Part shown: one piece after another, positions 26,649-37,105 of the stretch
How the letters are laid out: each line of letters begins with the position of its first letter
Position numbering within the stretch: the stretch's first letter is position 1
Origin: an uncultured Myxococcales bacterium
Lineage (GTDB): Bacteria > Myxococcota_A > Bradymonadia > UBA7976 > VGTA01
Direction of reading: 5' to 3'
NCBI GenBank assembly: GCA_937146725.1
Contig: CAKZRU010000098.1
Coordinates: forward strand, 22,044 to 86,043
Length of the DNA: 64,000 bases
Notes under the pieces: model-generated
Database searches by the model: none
What the model saw: the letters and a program-made list of their open reading frames with translations, nothing else
Told to the model about the DNA's origin: nothing
Translations under genes and position numbers: made by a program

Positions 26649-27269
26649 ATGCAAATAAACCATACATACAAGCCAAGCTTCACTCAATTGCTATCCATAA
26701 TCATGCTTTGTATCTGTGCTTGGCCAATCGAAAGCTTTGCCGAGTCTGTTGAGCCCCTGTTAAACGCGGACAAGGCTCAGAAACTCAATCAGACAGCAAC
26801 TTTAGAACATCAGCCTAAACTTAAGCTTTCTCCTGATATTTTAGGCCTAAGAGCCATCTATGGTCGAAGCCATCTAAGTGAAGAAGAAGCCATGACTCTT
26901 TCTCCCACTCATTCACAAACAGAAGATCTCTATGGTTCAGCCGTTTCTGTGGAATGGGTGATGTTAAATCATCATCTTGAGTTAGAGCTTATTTTTGGTT
27001 TTTATAAGCACAACGGTTTATTGGATGAGTTTGGAGAACTTGTATTTAAGGTTCCTTATCATATTAATCATCAAGTTGAGCTCTTATTTGGTTTTGGCAC
27101 TCTTGTAGAAACCTATGACCAACATCCAGAGTTTGGGATTACCGGTGATATCAACTTTCGTTATTGGATGAATAAGCACTGGGGGCTTTCAGCTGAATAT
27201 GATTATTTAAGATTTATTTCAGGCACTGAAAGCCAAGAATGGATTGCCGAAGTGCTGTATCGCTTTTAG
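26649..27269 (+). CDS. Predicted outer-membrane beta-barrel protein
   Basis: A 206-residue protein with a signal peptide ending at about S-F-A-E-S (residue 32). The mature part has alternating strands (V-S-V-E-W-V, L-E-L-E-L-I-F-G-F, V-E-L-L-F-G-F-G) and ends in Y-R-F, a typical C-terminal aromatic of BamA substrates. The size would suit an eight-stranded OmpW/OmpA-like barrel. No specific family recognised. Stands alone; convergent with the next gene. Confidence 0.72.
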   Translation: MQINHTYKPSFTQLLSIIMLCICAWPIESFAESVEPLLNADKAQKLNQTATLEHQPKLKLSPDILGLRAIYGRSHLSEEEAMTLSPTHSQTEDLYGSAVSVEWVMLNHHLELELIFGFYKHNGLLDEFGELVFKVPYHINHQVELLFGFGTLVETYDQHPEFGITGDINFRYWMNKHWGLSAEYDYLRFISGTESQEWIAEVLYRF

Positions 27270-27336
27270 GATGGGTCGATACAGCTTATGAAACAAGTAA
27301 AACAAAAGACGAGGATGAAAACAAACGCATACTTCC

Positions 27337-29313
27337 CTAATTCATCCGATTGAGATGCACTCTGATGAGTAAATCAATGGGGCCAAAGCCAATAGGAAAC
27401 TCTACCCAGCCACCCTTCACTTGCATTTGACCATTAGTATCAACTTGCGGTGCATCTGGATTGACCCATAGTTGTCCGTTATCTAAGTTTCCACAACTGA
27501 TATCTAAGTCAAAACTACCAGCAAACTCATCATTTAAGTCAGTGCTTTCGCGCAAGCTAACCGTTCCTTCTAAAGATAGATCTAGACGTTCAGTAAAGCT
27601 GAGTCCGGCGGCCACTAGACGCATTTCGCTATTAAGATCTAGGATCACGTTTTGTTCGTCTGTCCATACCGCAATTCCGCGTCCACGTGCACCACTTTCT
27701 ACCAAATCAAAGCGGTACTGTTCCACAACATCACTTGGTACAATGGCAATGGCTTCGTCAATCCAATATTGCCCTGTTGGTAAAGCTGAACTTGCACTTA
27801 AAGCTCGAGATTCCCCAGCTTCAAAGCGAACCTCCACCGGTGGTGGTGCCCAAGTACTACTCTCACTTGGTGCACATTCTCCGGGAATATATCTTTGTGC
27901 GGGCAATGTGGACTGATTGCATAAACTCACCGGAATCGGTGGGCTGATATAGGCAAAATTAAAGCACATTTCATCAGCGGTCTTCTCTCCAAAGCGTAAA
28001 GGCTCATCGCTATCATTCTCATAGACACATGAGGTTTTGATTAAATCCCCTTGGGCAAAGTCCATCTCGGTTGCATAAACATACTGACTTTCAAAATCCC
28101 AGCCATCCAAGGTAATTACATCTTCCCAAACAATATCCGCGCTTGGTTCTTGGTTAATCCAATCACGGGTGACCGACTGTTGAAAACGAGCTCCCTTTTC
28201 ATGCATATGTGGAAAGCTTGCAATCAAAGAAGTCCCTTGCGGTAGTTCACAATATCCTGTCACTTCTTCACGGCTACGTGGGGGTACCTCAAAGCCGACC
28301 GGTCCAAGAGTTAAAACTGCAACTTCGGGTCCTTCGGTAGGCCCATGATAAATGCGTACTCCACTCCGATCGGATGTATTTTCATACTTAGCACTATTAT
28401 TATAATGAATCTGTAAGGTTAAGGCCTGCCCAGGGCTTAGGCGAATCCCACCCTCAGCAAATTGCAAAGCGCCTTGTCCCGGTGCCCATGCATAAACCAT
28501 ATCAAAAGGATTGTCATCATCACATTTACTATGTGTGCCCGGTTCACGCCCCCCCGCATCGGGAATCACCACCACATGGTGTAAAATCCGAGCATCATCA
28601 ACAATGGTCTCGACTCGACGAATAAAGCGTTCTTCATTGATCGGAGCACTGATTGTAAAACACTCATAACGATCATCTCGACGAGTGGGCACTGTAAAGC
28701 CATCTGCTCTTAGCTCAAAAAAATCGACATTGCTTGGCAATTCATCTGGAGCAGTCAACAAGGGGCGAGAGCTTGAAAATCCACCGGCTGGAACAGGAGT
28801 AGGCGTTTCACCAAGTTCTCCACAGCTTAACCAAGAATATAGGCTCATCCGTTCTTCTGCATTGAGTGGTTCTTGACCGGCCGGTGGCATACTTCCTTCG
28901 GATAAACTTTGTGCAACACGCAAGGCATGCTCGGGGGTAAAGCTTTCATAGTCCATTAATGAGAAGGGTGCCCCAAACTGAGGTTCTGTGCCATGGCATA
29001 GGCCACAGCTTTCGCTTAGAATGGCCTGCATCTGAGGCCATTGCTCTATATTTGGCTGACAAGTTTCTGCGGTGACTCCGGCAGTATCTCCAGCCATCTC
29101 TTGCCCAGAAGCAAGTTCCCCCGCTGCATTCATACCTGCTTCTTCACCACCTTGAGAACTTATTGTACCTGACTCACCTGCTTCAGTACCGGCTAAACCT
29201 TCTTGACTCAGTGCTGTATCAGTCGGTTCACACCCTAATACACTCACAACTAAACCAAGGCTAAGCACTTGATAGATCCTATTAATCTGAGTATTTAAAC
29301 TCGTTTTATACAT
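27337..29313 (-). CDS. Lipoprotein resembling copper type II ascorbate-dependent monooxygenases
   Basis: A lipoprotein (lipobox V-L-G-C, then E-P-T) of 658 residues. A Glu/Gly/Ala-rich linker of about 60 residues is followed by a C-G-L-C-H heme-binding-type motif, so a small c-type cytochrome domain is likely. The second half resembles the peptidylglycine monooxygenase fold: L-H-H-V-V-V near 240, Q-I-H-Y-N-N near 300 and F-P-H-M-H-E-K-G near 365, giving copper-binding His sets. The C-terminal part is beta-rich. ATG at 29313 is preferred: AAGGA lies eight bases before it, whereas the upstream TTG has none. Substrate unknown. Confidence 0.85.
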   Translation of the reverse strand: MYKTSLNTQINRIYQVLSLGLVVSVLGCEPTDTALSQEGLAGTEAGESGTISSQGGEEAGMNAAGELASGQEMAGDTAGVTAETCQPNIEQWPQMQAILSESCGLCHGTEPQFGAPFSLMDYESFTPEHALRVAQSLSEGSMPPAGQEPLNAEERMSLYSWLSCGELGETPTPVPAGGFSSSRPLLTAPDELPSNVDFFELRADGFTVPTRRDDRYECFTISAPINEERFIRRVETIVDDARILHHVVVIPDAGGREPGTHSKCDDDNPFDMVYAWAPGQGALQFAEGGIRLSPGQALTLQIHYNNSAKYENTSDRSGVRIYHGPTEGPEVAVLTLGPVGFEVPPRSREEVTGYCELPQGTSLIASFPHMHEKGARFQQSVTRDWINQEPSADIVWEDVITLDGWDFESQYVYATEMDFAQGDLIKTSCVYENDSDEPLRFGEKTADEMCFNFAYISPPIPVSLCNQSTLPAQRYIPGECAPSESSTWAPPPVEVRFEAGESRALSASSALPTGQYWIDEAIAIVPSDVVEQYRFDLVESGARGRGIAVWTDEQNVILDLNSEMRLVAAGLSFTERLDLSLEGTVSLRESTDLNDEFAGSFDLDISCGNLDNGQLWVNPDAPQVDTNGQMQVKGGWVEFPIGFGPIDLLIRVHLNRMN

Positions 29314-29401
29314 TAAGATTTTCCTTATCAAAAACTCTTAGTGACCCACTTGCAACTGACGAGAGAATCAACTAATGGCTACATTTTGATAAAGAGCTTA
29401 C

Positions 29402-31237
29402 TTAGGATTTCCCTTTAGGTCGAGCATTCCATACTCGACTTGCCAAAATTGTACCTAAAATACCCACAACAATCATCGAAATTGGCCAACCTACCCATTG
29501 GCTTGGGTCGGTGGCTGCCCCAACCAACTGACCCTGTGCGTTAAGTTCCTCATGCGGTAAGATTTGAGCATAAATAATACTCATCACGGCGGTACCTAAG
29601 TAAACAAAACCATCAATGATACCTACGGCAATTCCCACATTTTTACGCCCACCAAAGTCCATACTTGCTGTACCAGACAGCATCCCATGTACCCCGATAA
29701 CAAAAGTTGAAATCACGATGGCAAGAACTCCTGGGACGGATAACTTAGCCCCCAAAAAGCTTATCGCCGGTGTATCATAGAAGAAGAATAAGGCAATTGA
29801 ACCAAGGGTAATGCCTGCATAGAGGATGGCTGCAACTGGACCACGGCGAGATTGAAAGACTCGGTCAGAAATCACGCCTGCTACAAGGCCTCCCATAATA
29901 CCTGCAATACACAGTAACATCCCCCAATTGTCATAGACAAAATCGCCCGCTAAATGAAGGTTTACATCGGTTTGCTTGGCAAAGGTACGATACCATTGCA
30001 TCGGTGCCTGACGAATAAAGCCACTACAAAACTCAACCAAGGCAATCGTGATAATAATCGGATTGCTAAGCATCATCTTAAATACTTCGCCCGCACTGCG
30101 TCTTGGCCCATCATCACCCGAAGAAGCATCCGCAGTGTCAAAGTCAATGAGACCAGCCTCACCCGGTGTGTTTCGTACTACAAAAATATTGATGATAAAG
30201 AATACGGCTAATAAAGCTGCCGGTACGAAGAACACTTGACTTAAACCAAAATTACCAAGGATGAGATAGCCAATATCAAAAGCTAAATAAATCCCTAATG
30301 AAATCAAAATTCCAAAGATCGCTCCAAAAACACCGCGTTCTTTAAGGTGAAACCATGAAGCATTAACCTTAACAATGGCCACAGCCCCAAAAGATTGAAA
30401 ATACATATTAAGGCCATAAAGAATCGAAAAAACCAGTACAAAATGACTTGCGATTTCTTGAGCCATAAATCCCTGATGAGAAAGACTATAGGCACAAAAT
30501 CCCATTAAGGCATTGGCAATACAGGCACCAAAGCCACCTAATAAAATGGCAAAGCGTCCCCCTAAACGATCGGTGAGTGGTCCATTGATTAAAAAGGAGA
30601 AGCCATAGACCACAGTCCCAGCGGCAAATATAATGCCAAAGGCTTCGTTAGACATCATCACCTCTTGATCAGCGCCTTTCATATTTTCAAAGGCAAACTT
30701 GCTGACCTTAAGATTATATCGTCCCATATATAAAAAGGCATAGGTTAAGCCCAAAGATAGCCAATTCATGACTCGGCGATTTCTAAAGGCTTGACTACGC
30801 CAAGAAATATCCTGTCCTTCAAAGTTGGGGGTTGGTAAGCGAGATAAGATGATTGCAACCACCATAAGTAAGAGTAAGATGGGTAAGATCTTTGCCCAAA
30901 ACCCCTTTTTAGCTTTCTTCTTTTTCTTTGTTTTTTCTTTGATCTCTTTATGAGCAGTGATGACTGCTTGCTCTGCTTTTACTTGATCTGCTTTTACTTG
31001 ATCTGCTCGTAGCTCCGACTTTGTGTTTTTAGAGTCAAAAGAGGTGGGGTCGACACTTTTTTCTTTTTCTATATTTGTCTTTTGTTCCGTACTTGGGGTT
31101 TGAGCCCAAGCTTGCTGACTAAATGAAGAAGAACTTAAGTTAAAAAACTCGCTAAAATGAGGACTAAGACTGGCAAAAGTCACTAAGATCATGCTGAAAA
31201 GCAAGCGACGAAAGCAAAAGGCCATAGAAAATGACAT
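29402..31237 (-). CDS. MFS transporter with signal-like N-terminal extension
   Basis: A major facilitator of the organophosphate:phosphate antiporter-like type (M-G-R-Y-N-L near the first helix of the core, G-P-L-T-D-R-L-G-G-R loop). The ATG at 31237 is chosen since GGAG precedes it by six bases; an ATG four codons upstream has no site. The first 110 residues are unusual: a signal-peptide-like stretch ending in A-W-A-Q, a Lys/Glu-rich linker with a short KADQV repeat, then an extra membrane helix, before about 12 core helices. Substrate unknown. Confidence 0.87.
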   Translation of the reverse strand: MSFSMAFCFRRLLFSMILVTFASLSPHFSEFFNLSSSSFSQQAWAQTPSTEQKTNIEKEKSVDPTSFDSKNTKSELRADQVKADQVKAEQAVITAHKEIKEKTKKKKKAKKGFWAKILPILLLLMVVAIILSRLPTPNFEGQDISWRSQAFRNRRVMNWLSLGLTYAFLYMGRYNLKVSKFAFENMKGADQEVMMSNEAFGIIFAAGTVVYGFSFLINGPLTDRLGGRFAILLGGFGACIANALMGFCAYSLSHQGFMAQEIASHFVLVFSILYGLNMYFQSFGAVAIVKVNASWFHLKERGVFGAIFGILISLGIYLAFDIGYLILGNFGLSQVFFVPAALLAVFFIINIFVVRNTPGEAGLIDFDTADASSGDDGPRRSAGEVFKMMLSNPIIITIALVEFCSGFIRQAPMQWYRTFAKQTDVNLHLAGDFVYDNWGMLLCIAGIMGGLVAGVISDRVFQSRRGPVAAILYAGITLGSIALFFFYDTPAISFLGAKLSVPGVLAIVISTFVIGVHGMLSGTASMDFGGRKNVGIAVGIIDGFVYLGTAVMSIIYAQILPHEELNAQGQLVGAATDPSQWVGWPISMIVVGILGTILASRVWNARPKGKS

Positions 31238-31364
31238 TGTACACTCCATAAATAAAAAGAGCCTTGCTTAAACGTTCAATTCTAAACGCTTAAGCCTAAG
31301 CAAACAGGTAATACTCAGTTAAGTAATACCTCTCAATAGGATAATACCCAAGATATAAATGAGT

Positions 31365-32159
31365 TCAGTCTTGAGTAAAAGCTTCTTGATAGACTTGTTC
31401 CGCTCTTGCCTTTGCTTCTTTGACCCTTTCGCTTAGGTCTAAAGCATTTTGTGAGGGTGAGGAGCCTTCAGCTTTTTGGCCAAGTGGAGCCAAGGTCGGT
31501 AAGAAATGAATAGCACAAGGCCGGTCTGCATCATGGTGAATGATTCGACTGCCCGATCTAAGCAAGCGACTTGTTCCCTTTACCAAAAGAGGATAGGTCA
31601 TTAATTCATATTGCTCGGCAACCACAAAGGCACCGGAACGAAATGGTTTAAGGGTTCCATCACGGCTTCGAGTCCCCTCTGGAAAAAAGAACAGGGTAGC
31701 GCCTTCTTGAATCGCCTTTTTAATCGCTTCTCGGCCCTTGCTTTCATTGAGATGTTTTTGGGCACCACGATACACAGGAATGTGACCACAGGCCCTTAAG
31801 TACCACCCCAAAAAAGGTACCTTAAATAAAGAAGACTTAGCCAAAATGCGTATATCAAAAGGCGCAAGGGCTGCAATGAGTATAATATCAAGGTGACTGG
31901 CATGATTTGCAATCATAATACCTTGCTTTAAATCCCCTAAACTCTTTGCCCAATCAGCATTTGAATCCGCGGAAAGCTCAGGCTTAAGATTTAAAACCCA
32001 ACAACTGCCCTTGGCCCACCAATGAATACAGCGCTTAGCGACTGAACGTAGTCCCACGGCTGAGCTTAATACGCCAAGTGAGCCACAGGCGATGGTAATA
32101 ACCGCAAAGGGCCCCCAAGTACTTAAATAAATCCATGCTTCTTTAAGCTTTTGGATCAT
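31365..32159 (-). CDS. plsC: 1-acyl-sn-glycerol-3-phosphate acyltransferase
   Basis: Acylates lysophosphatidate in phospholipid synthesis. The 264-residue protein has the catalytic N-H-A-S-H-L-D (HX4D) and F-P-E-G-T-R-S substrate motif, with an N-terminal hydrophobic segment. It follows sucD by five bases (TAAACTTAATG) and so is probably the third gene of the sucC-sucD operon. Length and motifs fit LPLAT; other acyl-acceptors are possible. Confidence 0.93.
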   Translation of the reverse strand: MIQKLKEAWIYLSTWGPFAVITIACGSLGVLSSAVGLRSVAKRCIHWWAKGSCWVLNLKPELSADSNADWAKSLGDLKQGIMIANHASHLDIILIAALAPFDIRILAKSSLFKVPFLGWYLRACGHIPVYRGAQKHLNESKGREAIKKAIQEGATLFFFPEGTRSRDGTLKPFRSGAFVVAEQYELMTYPLLVKGTSRLLRSGSRIIHHDADRPCAIHFLPTLAPLGQKAEGSSPSQNALDLSERVKEAKARAEQVYQEAFTQD

Positions 32160-32164
32160 TAAGT

Positions 32165-33040
32165 TTAGCGTCCCATCGCCTTAAGTAGAGCCTCACCCAT
32201 ACCTGATGGAGTCTCTGCAACTACGATACCTGCTGCTTGCATTGCGGCAATTTTATCTGCCGCAGAGCCCTTACCACCAGAAATAATCGCACCTGCATGG
32301 CCCATGCGACGGCCGGGAGGTGCGGTTACACCTGCAATAAATCCAGCCACTGGCTTCTTCATATTTTCTTGGATCCAAGCCGCTGCATTTTCTTCAGCAT
32401 TACCGCCGATTTCACCAATCATGATCACTGCTTCGGTGTCGTCATCTTCATTAAAGGCCTTAAGGACATCAATAAAGTCTGTACCATTTACAGGGTCACC
32501 ACCAATACCCACACAAGTGCTTTGACCGATGTTAAGTGCGGTGAGTTGGCCAACTGCTTCATAGGTTAGGGTACCAGACTTGCTGACCACACCCACCTTA
32601 CCTTGTAGGTGAATATGACCAGGCATAATACCGATTTTGCAAAGGCCGGGGCTGATAATGCCGGGGCAGTTTGGTCCGATCAAACGCGAACTTGATCCGG
32701 TTAGAGCCGCCTTGACTTTAACCATATCCATCACCGGAATGCCTTCGGTAATACATACGATCAGCTCAATGCCGGCACCGATTGCTTCTAGGATTGCATC
32801 CGCTGCAAATGGTGGTGGCACATAGATGACAGAAGCATTTGCTTGTGTCTCTTTGACCGCTTCGGCAACCGTATTGAATACGGGTACCTTATCTTCAAAC
32901 ATAAGACCGCCCTTACCTGGGGTGACACCACCCACTAGGTTAGTGCCGTACTCCATCATCTGCTTACAGTGGAAAGAACCGGTTGCTCCGGTAATACCTT
33001 GACAGATGAGTCTTGTATTCTCATTTACCCAAATCGCCAT
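32165..33040 (-). CDS. sucD: Succinyl-CoA ligase, alpha subunit
   Basis: Alpha subunit of the TCA-cycle enzyme that makes ATP or GTP from succinyl-CoA. It has [17 protein letters not shown] and the phosphohistidine in M-G-H-A-G-A-I-I. The ATG at 33040 (291 residues) has AGGAG eight bases upstream and the known N-terminus; the longer frame to 33112 would overlap sucC and adds 24 unrelated residues. Confidence 0.97.
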   Translation of the reverse strand: MAIWVNENTRLICQGITGATGSFHCKQMMEYGTNLVGGVTPGKGGLMFEDKVPVFNTVAEAVKETQANASVIYVPPPFAADAILEAIGAGIELIVCITEGIPVMDMVKVKAALTGSSSRLIGPNCPGIISPGLCKIGIMPGHIHLQGKVGVVSKSGTLTYEAVGQLTALNIGQSTCVGIGGDPVNGTDFIDVLKAFNEDDDTEAVIMIGEIGGNAEENAAAWIQENMKKPVAGFIAGVTAPPGRRMGHAGAIISGGKGSAADKIAAMQAAGIVVAETPSGMGEALLKAMGR

Positions 33041-33074
33041 ATGTAAAACTCCTAATAATTGATTGTCTGGGTGA

Positions 33075-34238
33075 TTACGCGAGTACTGCGCTGACGATCT
33101 TTTGAGCGCCATCGATCATATTGTCTGCAGAGATCAGCTTAAGTCCACTGCTCTGAAGCAGTTCTTTACCAAGTTCAACATTGGTTCCTTCAAGTCTAAC
33201 CACAACCGGAATCTCTAAGCCGAGTTCCTTAGTTGCTGCAATTACACCTTCAGCAATAATGTCGCATTTCATGATACCACCAAAGATATTGACAAAAATA
33301 CCCTTAACATTTGGATCTTGAAGAATGATCTTGAAACCAGCAGTTACCTTTTCTTTGTTTGCTCCGCCACCAACATCCAAGAAGTTTGCCGGTTCACCAC
33401 CACAGTGCTTGATGATGTCCATGGTGCCCATTGCTAAACCGGCGCCATTGACCATACAACCGATGTTACCATCGAGACTAATATAATTGAGGTCAAACTT
33501 ACTCGCTTCGATTTCTTTTGGATCTTCCTCATCCTCATCACGAAGTTCCATGATGTCAGGATGGCGGTAAAGAGCGTTAGAATCAAAGTTGATCTTAGCG
33601 TCAAGAGCAACAATATCTCCGCCCTTAGTCACAATCAATGGATTGATTTCTGCAAGTGATGCGTCTTTTTCGGTGAATGCCTTATACAAAGCCTTCATGA
33701 ACTTAACCGCTTTATTGACAGCCTTGCCTTCAAGCCCAAGACCAAAAGCTAAGTTACGAGCTTGATAATCGCTTAAGCCTGTCACAGGGTTAACCCACTC
33801 CTTAAGGATCTTTTCTGGCGTTTCCTCAGCGACTGTTTCAATCTCCATACCGCCTTCAGTACTTGCCATAAAGCAAACACGACTTTCTTCACGGTCGAGA
33901 ACAACACCAAGATAGAGTTCGCGATCGATGTCAGCGCCCTCTTCAACGTAAATACGTCGAACAAGTTGACCGGCAGGACCAGTCTGGTGTGTAACAAGAT
34001 TCATGCCTAGGATTTCGTCGCTTATGCTACGTACTTCTTCAATACTTCGGGCCAGTTTAACACCGCCGCCTTTACCGCGTCCACCAGCGTGAATCTGTGC
34101 TTTAACAACCCATACACTGCCACCGAGTCTTTCGGCTGCAGCAACGGCTTCGTCAGAAGTAAAAGCAACTTCACCACGAGGTACTGTGACCCCATAGGCG
34201 CTGAGAACTTTTTTGGCTTGGTACTCATGAATGTTCAT
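33075..34238 (-). CDS. sucC: Succinyl-CoA ligase, beta subunit
   Basis: Beta subunit with ATP-grasp domain, 387 residues, the usual length. It starts with M-N-I-H-E-Y-Q-A-K, has the G-G-R-G-K-G-G-G-V nucleotide loop, and N-G-A-G-L-A-M with F-L-D-V-G-G-G-A. It is the first gene of sucC-sucD-plsC and lies 34 bases from the sucD start. Confidence 0.97.
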   Translation of the reverse strand: MNIHEYQAKKVLSAYGVTVPRGEVAFTSDEAVAAAERLGGSVWVVKAQIHAGGRGKGGGVKLARSIEEVRSISDEILGMNLVTHQTGPAGQLVRRIYVEEGADIDRELYLGVVLDREESRVCFMASTEGGMEIETVAEETPEKILKEWVNPVTGLSDYQARNLAFGLGLEGKAVNKAVKFMKALYKAFTEKDASLAEINPLIVTKGGDIVALDAKINFDSNALYRHPDIMELRDEDEEDPKEIEASKFDLNYISLDGNIGCMVNGAGLAMGTMDIIKHCGGEPANFLDVGGGANKEKVTAGFKIILQDPNVKGIFVNIFGGIMKCDIIAEGVIAATKELGLEIPVVVRLEGTNVELGKELLQSSGLKLISADNMIDGAQKIVSAVLA

Positions 34239-34479
34239 CGGGTTTGCTATCCTTTATCTCATGTCCAAGTGAACTTTGATGTTCAAAGAGTGATTAAATG
34301 AGGTGCTAAGCTTTACATGGTTTTTTACGCCTCGACAAGAATAAGCAACAAATACAATCAACAAGTCGGCTTTTCATTACTTGAACCACCACTTGGACTA
34401 TGCTTTATATGCACCAAATTAAAGTTAAAACGAGGGCAGAACGGAATCATCATTTTCTTTTGCTCTAGAGAGTTATGCT

Positions 34480-36069
34480 ATGGATCACCACGATACAGAC
34501 ACAAACCATGAAGCCAAAGAAAACCAAGCTAAGGTCTTAGATACACCTTCTAAAACGAATAAAGAAGACAGTGTGGGTGGAGGACTCTTAGTCATTACCG
34601 GTGCTAAACTATGGTTTATGGTAGGGGGGGCTTTGATTGCTTTTGGGCTTCCTTATCTCTTTGCTGGCATGGGCAAAGATGGTGCTGCTCTGTATGGTCA
34701 ATACTCCGATATTAATAATACTTTAAGTATATTGAGTATGATGATTGTGACGGGTGGGATGCAGGCCGTCTCTAAATGGACAAGTCAATTTGGCCAAGAT
34801 CAAGATCGAGTTCAAGGCGCGCTTTGGCAAATGTGGTGGTTCATGTTAAGTGTGGGCATTCTTGTGGGGGGTGGCTTTATGTTGGTTTCACCATGGCTTG
34901 CTCAAGCGCGTGGTGTACCTGAGCTCAGTTCGGCATACCAAGCCGCTGGTGGCGTTCTCTTTGCTTATGCCTTGTATGTGGTCTTTATCGGGGCTTTGAA
35001 TGGGCGTAAGCACTTTAAAGCACAAGCTCTATATGATGCTGGCTTTACCACGTTAAAAGTGAGTCTTATCTTAGGTGCAGTTTCGCTTGGCTTTGGAGTA
35101 ACCGGTGCTTTTGGAGGCTTTGCTTTAGCAGCCTTACTGATCATGGCTATTGCCGCCTTTAAAGTGGGCTTAGGCTCTAAGGGACAAAGCTCACCTAAAC
35201 GCCAAATCTATGGCTATGCTTTGCAAGTTATGGCCTATACCTTGGTTTTTAATCTGATTTTTAAATTAGATCTCCTTATGCTCAAACCGGCTGCTTTGGC
35301 AAGTTTAGGAGCGATGGAGTCCGATCGACTTATGGGTATATATAACCTAGCCTTACAAGTCTCTCGCTTACCTTGGCAAGTCACGATTGCGGTCACTTTT
35401 GTTATTTTTCCTCTGCTCAGTGAAGCGACCTTTGCTCAAGATGAAGAAAAAAGTCGACAATATATCAGCCAAACACTTCGCTATTTGCTGATTTTGGTAG
35501 GGGCAGCCTGTGCTGGTCTATTTGCCTTACCCCAAACAGTCACAGGCTTATTTCCAAGCAGTTACAGTGAAATGACTCATGCTCTACTTTGGACTGCACC
35601 TGCCTATTTGTGTTTTACCCTATTTAATATGTGCAATACACTGCTTATGTCGGCTGGTCGTGCGAGCTCAGCCTTCGTCATTGGTGTTAGTACAGTAGGG
35701 CTTGCTTTGGGTCTATATTGGCTTACACTTTATAGTACTTGGACAGAGCCAGCGACCTCCGTCATTGAATATGTAACAATTGCCGGACAGGTGGCTTTAT
35801 TTACCTTTGCCTTTGGACTAGCGATGGGTCTGTTTAGATTAAAGCAACTCTTTGGGGTCGCTTTACCTTTAGGAACAAGTATCAGAGTGCTCGTATGCTC
35901 AGCACTTCTATGGTTGATTGGTCAACAGATTCACAGTGACTCAAAAATAATCCTCTTGCTGTCTTTGGCTTCATTGGGTCTACTCTTTTTTGTTATCCTC
36001 TATGCCTTAGGCGAATGGGACAGCACAGAAAAAGCCAACTTTAAAGCCCGAATTAGTCGTAAGAAATAA
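34480..36069 (+). CDS. Polysaccharide flippase-type membrane protein (Wzx/MurJ-like)
   Basis: A 529-residue protein with about 12-14 membrane helices and the layout of the MOP flippase superfamily. A polar N-terminus of 30 residues precedes the first helix. A G-G-M-Q-A-V-S-K segment and the later L-M-S-A-G-R-A region are typical of polysaccharide or lipid-linked oligosaccharide exporters. No glycosyltransferases lie nearby. The two ArsA-type ATPases follow directly (seven bases), an unusual grouping. Confidence 0.78.
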   Translation: MDHHDTDTNHEAKENQAKVLDTPSKTNKEDSVGGGLLVITGAKLWFMVGGALIAFGLPYLFAGMGKDGAALYGQYSDINNTLSILSMMIVTGGMQAVSKWTSQFGQDQDRVQGALWQMWWFMLSVGILVGGGFMLVSPWLAQARGVPELSSAYQAAGGVLFAYALYVVFIGALNGRKHFKAQALYDAGFTTLKVSLILGAVSLGFGVTGAFGGFALAALLIMAIAAFKVGLGSKGQSSPKRQIYGYALQVMAYTLVFNLIFKLDLLMLKPAALASLGAMESDRLMGIYNLALQVSRLPWQVTIAVTFVIFPLLSEATFAQDEEKSRQYISQTLRYLLILVGAACAGLFALPQTVTGLFPSSYSEMTHALLWTAPAYLCFTLFNMCNTLLMSAGRASSAFVIGVSTVGLALGLYWLTLYSTWTEPATSVIEYVTIAGQVALFTFAFGLAMGLFRLKQLFGVALPLGTSIRVLVCSALLWLIGQQIHSDSKIILLLSLASLGLLFFVILYALGEWDSTEKANFKARISRKK

Positions 36070-36076
36070 TAGCGAT

Positions 36077-37105
36077 ATGCCTCATTCCAACCGGAACGCC
36101 TCTTGTCAAGATGCTGTTATATCAGACTCTAAGTACCTGCAGATGAAATTGCCCAATCAAGATCTTTTAGCAAGGCGCTTTCATGTCATTATGGGTAAGG
36201 GAGGCGTGGGAAAGAGCACAGTGGCTATGGCCTTGGGCTTAAGTTTTGCTAAGCAGGGTTTAAAAACTTTGATTTGCGAAGTTGATGATCGAGAAATGAT
36301 GAGCCATGCTTTTGAAGTTGCGCCCTCTTATTCTGAAGTGCGAGAATTACAAGATAACCTTTATGCGGTGTGTATAGATACACAGTCGGCCTTAAGTGAA
36401 TATGGGGCTTTAAAGCTTAAGCTCAAAGCTTTGTCAAAACTGCTCACAGAAAATCCTCTGACTCGTGCCTTAATCTCGATTGTACCAGGTGTTGCTGACT
36501 TAATCGCATTGGGTAAGGCCTTTAACCATGAGCGAGAACGTAACCAAAGTTCGCACACATATAAGTGGGATCGAATTATTGTCGATGCACCATCAACCGG
36601 ACATGGTTTGACTTTTTTAAAGCTTCCTCTTGTGATTCAAGATGTTGTACCTAGCGGAAATATGCGTAAAGAAGCAGATGAAATGTGGGCTTTACTCTCC
36701 AATGCTAAGCGTTGCTGTATTCATGTGGTGAGCACAACCGAAGAAATGCCAATTCAAGAAAGCAAAGAACTGTGGAAAGCATTAGATATGCTTGGTTTAT
36801 CAGCACAGGCCCTTTGGTTAAATAAAGTTGTATACTCAGAACACTCACCGGTATCATTGGCGTTGATTTTAAAGCGCTTAGAACAATCACAGCAACTTCA
36901 AAACCAATTATGGTTATCTCATTTATTAGAACAAAAAAACGCGGTATATGAGGAACAACTGAAGCAAATCGCTAAATTAGAAATAATCAACGGAGAACGT
37001 GCATTTTTACCTTATTTTCCAACTCAAACGCCAACTAAGCTTCGTGAGTCTATTTCTTATGCACTGGATGCTTTAGATCAGCAAAAAGGTGAAGCTCATG
37101 TTTAG
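36077..37105 (+). CDS. ArsA/Get3-family ATPase, first of pair
   Basis: A 342-residue SIMIBI-class ATPase. The deviant Walker A is M-G-K-G-G-V-G-K-S-T, with switch I E-V-D-D-R-E near residue 72 and switch II D-A-P-S-T-G-H. It lacks the C-x-C of Get3 and the arsenite cysteines of ArsA, so neither tail-anchored insertion nor arsenite export is implied. Paired ArsA-like genes of this kind are known from actinobacteria and myxobacteria. It overlaps the second gene by eight bases. Confidence 0.88.
   Translation: MPHSNRNASCQDAVISDSKYLQMKLPNQDLLARRFHVIMGKGGVGKSTVAMALGLSFAKQGLKTLICEVDDREMMSHAFEVAPSYSEVRELQDNLYAVCIDTQSALSEYGALKLKLKALSKLLTENPLTRALISIVPGVADLIALGKAFNHERERNQSSHTYKWDRIIVDAPSTGHGLTFLKLPLVIQDVVPSGNMRKEADEMWALLSNAKRCCIHVVSTTEEMPIQESKELWKALDMLGLSAQALWLNKVVYSEHSPVSLALILKRLEQSQQLQNQLWLSHLLEQKNAVYEEQLKQIAKLEIINGERAFLPYFPTQTPTKLRESISYALDALDQQKGEAHV

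Noticed and set aside
33041..33112. Longer sucD start overlapping sucC
   Set aside because: The internal ATG at 33040 has AGGAG and the family N-terminus; the extra 24 codons are antisense to nothing known and unrelated to SucD.
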